Shown here: piece after piece, positions 14,538-17,782 of the stretch
Position numbering within the stretch: position 1 is the first letter of the stretch
How the letters are laid out: each line of letters starts with the position of its first letter
Assembly: GCA_031274855.1 (NCBI GenBank)
Contig: JAISPO010000019.1
Coordinates: forward strand, 1-17,782
Direction of reading: 5' to 3'
Length of the DNA stretch: 17,782 nucleotides
DNA from: Zoogloeaceae bacterium
GTDB taxonomy: Bacteria; Pseudomonadota; Gammaproteobacteria; Burkholderiales; Rhodocyclaceae
The notes under the pieces: model-generated
What the model was told of the DNA's origin: nothing
The model's input: the letters and a program-made list of their open reading frames with translations, nothing else
The model's database searches: none
Made by a program: the position numbers and the translations under genes

Positions 14538-15938
14538 TCAATAGGAACCGGGCGCGGCGAAGTTCTGGAACTGGGTGTACTCGCCAAGGAAGGTGAGTTT
14601 GACCATGCCGGTCGGGCCGTTTCTGTGCTTGCCGATGATGACTTCGGCGATGCCCTTGTCGGACGTATCGGGCTTGTAGTATTCCTCGCGGTACATCATC
14701 AAAATGATGTCGGCGTCCTGCTCAATCGCGCCGGATTCGCGCAGGTCGCTCATCAAGGGCCGTTTGTCGTTGCGCTCTTCGACTTTGCGCGACAACTGGG
14801 AAAGCGCAATGATGGGCACTTCCAGTTCTTTCGCGAGCGCCTTGATCGAGCGGGAAATCTCGGAAATTTCGGTGGCGCGATTCTCGCTGGAACTGACATT
14901 GCCGCTCATCAGTTGCAGATAGTCGATGACAATCAGGCCGAGCTTGCCGCACTGGCGATGCAGGCGGCGCGCGCGGGCGCGCAGGTCGGTGACGTTGAGC
15001 GCGCCGGTTTCGTCGATGTGAATGGGCGCATCGTGCAGCTTGCCGAGCGCGACAGTCATCTTGTCCCAATCCTCGTCGCTCAGGCGGCCCGTGCGGGTCT
15101 TGGTCTGGTCGATGCGGCCCACGGAGGAAAGCATCCGCGTGGCGATTTGCGGGCCGGACATTTCGAGCGAGAAAATGGCGACCGGCAGATGCTGCTCAAC
15201 GCCGACATGCTCGGCAATGTTGAGCGCGAAAGCGGTCTTGCCCATTGAGGGCCGGCCCGCGACGACAATCATGTCACCCGCTTGCAGGCCGGACGTGAGC
15301 TTGTCGAGATCGTGGAAGCCCGTCGGCACGCCGGTGATGTCAGAGGGATTTTCCTTGTCGTAAAGCGTCTGTATGCGGTCGACCACCTGTCCAAGCAGCG
15401 GCGTGATGGTCTCGAAACCTTGCACCGACTTCGCGCCCGCTTCGGCGATTTCGAACACTCTTTGTTCGGCTTCATCGAGCAGTTGCTTGGCGTCGCGCCC
15501 CGCCGGATTGAGCGCGTTGGCGGCGATTTCGTCGCCGACGCTGACCAGCTTGCGCAGCACCGCCCGCTCGCGCACGATTTCCGCATAGCGCCGGATGTTG
15601 GCCGCCGAGGGCGTGGCATTGGCGATTTCGCCCAGATAGGCCATGCCGCCGGCTTGGTCGACCTCGTTGCTCTTGTCGATGGATTCGTAGACAGTCACCA
15701 CGTCAGCAGGCCGGCCCGACTCGACCAGCTTGCGGATGTGACCGAAAATGCGCCGGTGGTCATCGCGGTAGAAGTCGCCCTCGGCAACGATGTCGGCAAT
15801 GCGATCCCACGCGTGGTTGTCGAGCAGCAGGCCGCCGATCAGCGATTGTTCGGCCTCAATCGAATGCGGCGGCAGCTTGAGCATCGCCACTTCGGGATCG
15901 GCGATCTGCTGGGTGTGTATCAAGCGTGGCTGAGCCAT
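14538..15938 (-). CDS. dnaB: Replicative DNA helicase DnaB
   Basis: This hexameric ATP-driven helicase unwinds DNA 5'-3' at the replication fork and works with DnaG primase. The protein has 466 residues (E. coli 471). The N-terminal collar domain has LPPHSIEAEQSLIGGLLLDN (22-41) and GGMAYLGEIANATPSAANI (97-115). The RecA-like domain has PTGFHDLDKLTSGLQAGDMI (205-224), Walker A GRPSMGKTA (228-236), the catalytic glutamate in SLEMS (257-261, E259), Walker B IVIDYLQL (336-343), SDLRESGAIEQDADI (397-411) and KHRNGPTG (437-444). No intein interrupts the P-loop. I chose the ATG at 15936-15938 because AGAGG lies about 8 bases before it. An upstream ATG at 15957-15959 would add seven residues but has no ribosome site. 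DUF2461 follows, and nth is divergent. Confidence 0.95.
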   Translation of the reverse strand: MAQPRLIHTQQIADPEVAMLKLPPHSIEAEQSLIGGLLLDNHAWDRIADIVAEGDFYRDDHRRIFGHIRKLVESGRPADVVTVYESIDKSNEVDQAGGMAYLGEIANATPSAANIRRYAEIVRERAVLRKLVSVGDEIAANALNPAGRDAKQLLDEAEQRVFEIAEAGAKSVQGFETITPLLGQVVDRIQTLYDKENPSDITGVPTGFHDLDKLTSGLQAGDMIVVAGRPSMGKTAFALNIAEHVGVEQHLPVAIFSLEMSGPQIATRMLSSVGRIDQTKTRTGRLSDEDWDKMTVALGKLHDAPIHIDETGALNVTDLRARARRLHRQCGKLGLIVIDYLQLMSGNVSSSENRATEISEISRSIKALAKELEVPIIALSQLSRKVEERNDKRPLMSDLRESGAIEQDADIILMMYREEYYKPDTSDKGIAEVIIGKHRNGPTGMVKLTFLGEYTQFQNFAAPGSY

Positions 15939-16084
15939 GGGTCGTTCGCCTCTTTTCATTCATCTGCACAATCAAGGTACGAAGTCTAGCCCTGCCGCAT
16001 CCGGCGCGCATCGGATAAGTCTTGGGAAAAGTTGTGTATAGCTTGTGCAGCACCTGTGGATGACATGTGGGTACACTGTGAATC
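15939..16084. promoter_or_regulatory. Divergent dnaB-nth intergenic region with DnaA-box-like words
   Basis: This 146-base gap must carry the start signals of dnaB (leftward) and nth (rightward). TGTGGATGA (16055-16063) differs at one position from the reverse DnaA box TGTGGATAA. A poorer copy, TGTGTATAG, lies at 16033-16041. TACACT (16072-16077) is a possible nth -10 but lies only 7 bases before the ATG, which would make the message nearly leaderless. No strong sigma70 promoter was found by eye. Confidence 0.3.
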
Positions 16085-16720
16085 ATGCCACCGGAAAAAA
16101 TACGCACGCTTTTTGAGCGCCTGGCCGCAGGCACCCCGCAACCGGCTACCGAGCTTCGCTACCGCACGCCTTATCAACTGCTGGTCGCCGTCATTCTGTC
16201 CGCGCAGGCCACCGACAGGGGCGTGAATCGCGCCACCGGCCCGCTGTTCAAGGATGCGCCCACGGCGGAAGCGATGGCCGCGCTCGGCGAGGAAAAACTG
16301 ACGGGCTACATTCAGACCATCGGCCTTTATCGTACCAAGGCAAAAAATGTCATCGCCATGAGCCGCCTGCTGCTGGAGCGGCACGGCGGCCAAGTGCCGC
16401 ACAGCCGAGAGGCGCTCGAAGCCCTGCCCGGCGTCGGACGCAAGACCGCCAATGTGATTCTGAATGTCGTCTTCCACGAGCCGACCATTGCCGTCGACAC
16501 GCACATCTTCCGGCTTGCCAATCGCACCGGCCTGGCCGCGGGCAAAGATGTAATCGCTGTCGAAAACAAGTTGCTCAAAGCCGTGCCGCCGCAATTTCGC
16601 CAGCACGCCCACCACTGGCTGATTCTGCATGGCCGCTACGTCTGCAAGGCGCGCAAACCCGGCTGCCCGCGCTGTATCATCCGCGACCTGTGCGCTTACC
16701 GCGACAAAACCAAGGATTGA
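16085..16720 (+). CDS. nth: Endonuclease III (Nth), base-excision DNA glycosylase/AP lyase
   Basis: This iron-sulfur enzyme removes oxidised pyrimidines from DNA and nicks the abasic site. The protein is 211 residues, the same length as E. coli Nth, and key residues fall at the same numbers. The catalytic lysine K120 is in the helix-hairpin-helix LPGVGRKTANV (114-124), D138 is in AVDTH, and the [4Fe-4S] ligands are C187, C194, C197 and C203 in the C-x6-C-x2-C-x5-C pattern. LLVAVILSAQATD (32-44) is also conserved. The ATG at 16085 begins MPPEKI. No clear ribosome binding site is seen, though AATC precedes directly. The DUF1841 gene follows 8 bases after its stop on the same strand, and dnaB is divergent. 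I have no doubt about the family; MutY is excluded by length and the missing C-terminal domain. Confidence 0.95.
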   Translation: MPPEKIRTLFERLAAGTPQPATELRYRTPYQLLVAVILSAQATDRGVNRATGPLFKDAPTAEAMAALGEEKLTGYIQTIGLYRTKAKNVIAMSRLLLERHGGQVPHSREALEALPGVGRKTANVILNVVFHEPTIAVDTHIFRLANRTGLAAGKDVIAVENKLLKAVPPQFRQHAHHWLILHGRYVCKARKPGCPRCIIRDLCAYRDKTKD

Positions 16721-16728
16721 GACCCACG

Positions 16729-17160
16729 ATGTTCACCCCCAGCCGCGAACAAGCGCGCCGCTTTCTGGCGGACGCATGGCAAAAGCGCCGCGCCAATCTG
16801 CCCGCCTCGGCCCTCGAAATCATGGCCGCCGACATCATTGCGCTACATCCCGAATACCACGCCCTGCTGGCCGAAAGCGACAGCGCCCTCACCCGCGAAT
16901 GGACGCCCGAACAAGGCGAAGCCAACCCCTTCCTTCACCTCTCCCTGCATCTGGCCATTGAAGAACAACTCTCCATCGACCAGCCGCCGGGCATCCGCGC
17001 CATTTACGAACAACTACTGACAAAACGCGCCGACCGCCACGCCGCCCTGCACGCCATTCTCGAATGCCTGGGCGAAACCATCTGGCGCGCCAGCCAAGAC
17101 CACGCCCCCCCCGACAGCAACGCCTACCTCGACTGCCTGCGCCGCGCCGCAGGGCGATGA
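16729..17160 (+). CDS. DUF1841 family protein, unknown function
   Basis: The 143-residue soluble protein starts MFTPSREQARRFLADAW and contains NPFLHLSLHLAIEEQLSIDQ (79-98), PPGIRA, and DRHAALHAILECLGETIWRA (109-128), which I recognise as the DUF1841 pattern of beta- and gammaproteobacteria. Several conserved histidines (in HLSLHLA, DRHAALH) could suggest metal binding, but no function is established to my knowledge. An open frame extends upstream to 16690, inside nth. The ATG at 16729, eight bases after the nth stop, begins exactly at the family start, so I use it. The ribosome site is weak (TTGAGA). It is probably co-transcribed with nth. The coding strand is C-rich, like arnD. The gene converges on the sirtuin gene, with only 16 bases between stops. 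Confidence 0.85.
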   Translation: MFTPSREQARRFLADAWQKRRANLPASALEIMAADIIALHPEYHALLAESDSALTREWTPEQGEANPFLHLSLHLAIEEQLSIDQPPGIRAIYEQLLTKRADRHAALHAILECLGETIWRASQDHAPPDSNAYLDCLRRAAGR

Positions 17161-17165
17161 GCGGC

Positions 17166-17182
17166 GGCTGACTGCATCAGCC
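17166..17182. terminator. Small hairpin at the convergent DUF1841/cobB junction
   Basis: GGCTGA (17166-17171) and TCAGCC (17177-17182) form a perfect 6-bp stem with a 5-base loop (CTGCA). The hairpin occupies the 16-base gap and overlaps the sirtuin stop codon. It is short and has no T-tract, so it is a weak terminator candidate at most, but it is placed where one is needed for both strands. Confidence 0.35.
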
Positions 17183-17782
17183 AAATTGCGCCAGTAATTG
17201 CTCCACGTAGGCCGGTACGGCCTGCGTTGCCGGCGCGTGAATGGTTTCGTGGAATGAGCTGCCTCTCAAACTTTCTTCAAGATTGAGTTCGACGGTTTTC
17301 GCGCCGCATTGCCGCGCCACTTCAACAAAGCCCGCTGCCGGATAAACATGACCGGAAGTCCCGATCGACAGGAAAAGATCGGACGCGGCCAATGCCTGAT
17401 AAATGCGCTCCATATCCAGCGGCGTTTCGCCGAACCAAACGATATGCGGCCGCAATGGCGCCGGTGACGCGCAACAGGCGCAGCGGTCTTCCTGTGTCAA
17501 ATCGCCTTGCCATTCGATCACACGTTCTGAGCGCAAGCAACGCGCCTTGAGCAATTCGCCGTGCATATGAACGATACGCTTGCTGCCTGCGCGTTCGTGC
17601 AGATTGTCGACGTTCTGGGTCACCAGCAAAAACCGCTCACCGAACGCATCCTCAAGCCGCGCCAGCGCCTGATGCGCCGCATTCGGCATAAGCGCCGGAT
17701 CGTGCAACTGCAAACGCCGCTGGTTATAAAACCGCAACACCAGCGCCGGATCGCGCTCAAAGCCTTCGGGGGAGGCAACATC
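17177..17782 (-). CDS. cobB: Sirtuin NAD-dependent protein deacylase, CobB-type (5' end outside window)
   Basis: This cytosolic enzyme uses NAD to remove acyl groups from protein lysines. The frame is open from the right edge: reading from 17782 gives DVASPEGFERDPALVLRFYN, so the GTG at 17740 is an internal valine and not the start. The visible part is 201 residues; an estimated 60 to 80 N-terminal residues (the GAGIS NAD motif) are missing. Seen are TQNVDNLHERAG (55-66), the catalytic His in HMHGE (H74), zinc-type cysteines C82 and the CACC group (101-104), PHIVWFGE (112-119), GTSGHVYPAAGF (141-152) and VELNLE (164-169). The FYNQR motif places Tyr and Arg as in E. coli CobB Y92/R95, which bind succinyl-lysine, so desuccinylase as well as deacetylase activity is likely. 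It is convergent with DUF1841. Confidence 0.92.
   Translation of the reverse strand, partial: DVASPEGFERDPALVLRFYNQRRLQLHDPALMPNAAHQALARLEDAFGERFLLVTQNVDNLHERAGSKRIVHMHGELLKARCLRSERVIEWQGDLTQEDRCACCASPAPLRPHIVWFGETPLDMERIYQALAASDLFLSIGTSGHVYPAAGFVEVARQCGAKTVELNLEESLRGSSFHETIHAPATQAVPAYVEQLLAQFG

Noticed and set aside
13820..14596. A plus-strand open frame of 258 codons opposite DUF2461
   Set aside because: The minus strand encodes a full DUF2461 protein. The plus-strand product is Gly/Val/Arg-rich with no motif.
14538..15938. An intein in DnaB at the P-loop
   Set aside because: The protein is of normal length and GRPSMGKTA is uninterrupted.
15990..16020. A REP-like element (GCCGGATGCGGC and CTTATCC words on the minus strand)
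   Set aside because: Some words resemble enterobacterial REPs, but the possible stem is only 4 bp and there is no second copy in the window.
17177..17740. A complete sirtuin gene starting at the GTG at 17740
   Set aside because: The frame stays open to the right edge and the upstream residues continue the CobB homology. The GTG is an internal valine and the gene is cut by the window end.

Overview
The window looks like a chromosomal segment of a GC-rich Gram-negative bacterium, most likely a betaproteobacterium of the Rhodocyclales/Nitrosomonadales type. The reasons are qualitative: an arn lipid A modification operon, a DUF1841 gene beside nth, a PIN-PhoH gene, C/G-rich third codon positions, and extragenic palindromes of a form I remember from such genomes. 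No tRNA, rRNA, CRISPR, insertion sequence or phage gene was seen, and no gene-free stretch exceeds about 150 bases.

Region 1 (1-102) is the 5' end of a leftward alanine aminotransferase gene (alaA). It is divergent from a large rightward gene block. The 139-base gap holds a good TATAAT box and a 7-bp inverted repeat ahead of the first arn gene.

Region 2 (242-7144) is a compact operon for 4-amino-4-deoxy-L-arabinose (L-Ara4N) addition to lipopolysaccharide, in the order arnT, one ArnE/F-like SMR gene, arnB, arnC, arnA formyltransferase, arnA decarboxylase, arnD. The first five genes are joined by 4-base ATGA overlaps. Two points differ from E. coli. ArnA is split into two separate proteins, and one SMR-type protein stands where E. 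coli has the ArnE/ArnF pair. The pathway reads: UDP-glucuronic acid is oxidatively decarboxylated (ArnA C-terminal half), transaminated (ArnB), N-formylated (ArnA N-terminal half), transferred to undecaprenyl phosphate (ArnC), deformylated (ArnD), flipped (ArnE/F-like) and transferred to lipid A or core sugar (ArnT). No UDP-glucose dehydrogenase gene is in the window.

Region 3 (7232-12241) follows an extragenic palindrome. It is a second tightly packed rightward set: an ArnT-like GT83 transferase, a membrane-anchored sialidase-fold protein, an unrecognised 140-residue membrane protein, an ArnC/DPM1-like polyprenyl-phosphate glycosyltransferase, and a UPF0104/LPG-synthase-TM-type membrane protein. 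It repeats the logic of the arn operon (lipid-linked sugar synthase, candidate membrane translocation proteins, periplasmic transferase) but has no sugar-nucleotide biosynthesis genes. I infer a second lipid-linked sugar transfer system with unknown sugar and acceptor. This is the most interesting part of the window.

Region 4 (12348-17782) is housekeeping: a PIN-PhoH ATPase (+), then convergent to it dnaB followed by a DUF2461 gene (both -), then nth and a DUF1841 gene (+), which converge on a sirtuin gene (cobB-like, -) that runs off the right edge. A G/C-rich hairpin separates phoH from DUF2461, and a smaller one lies at the DUF1841/cobB junction.
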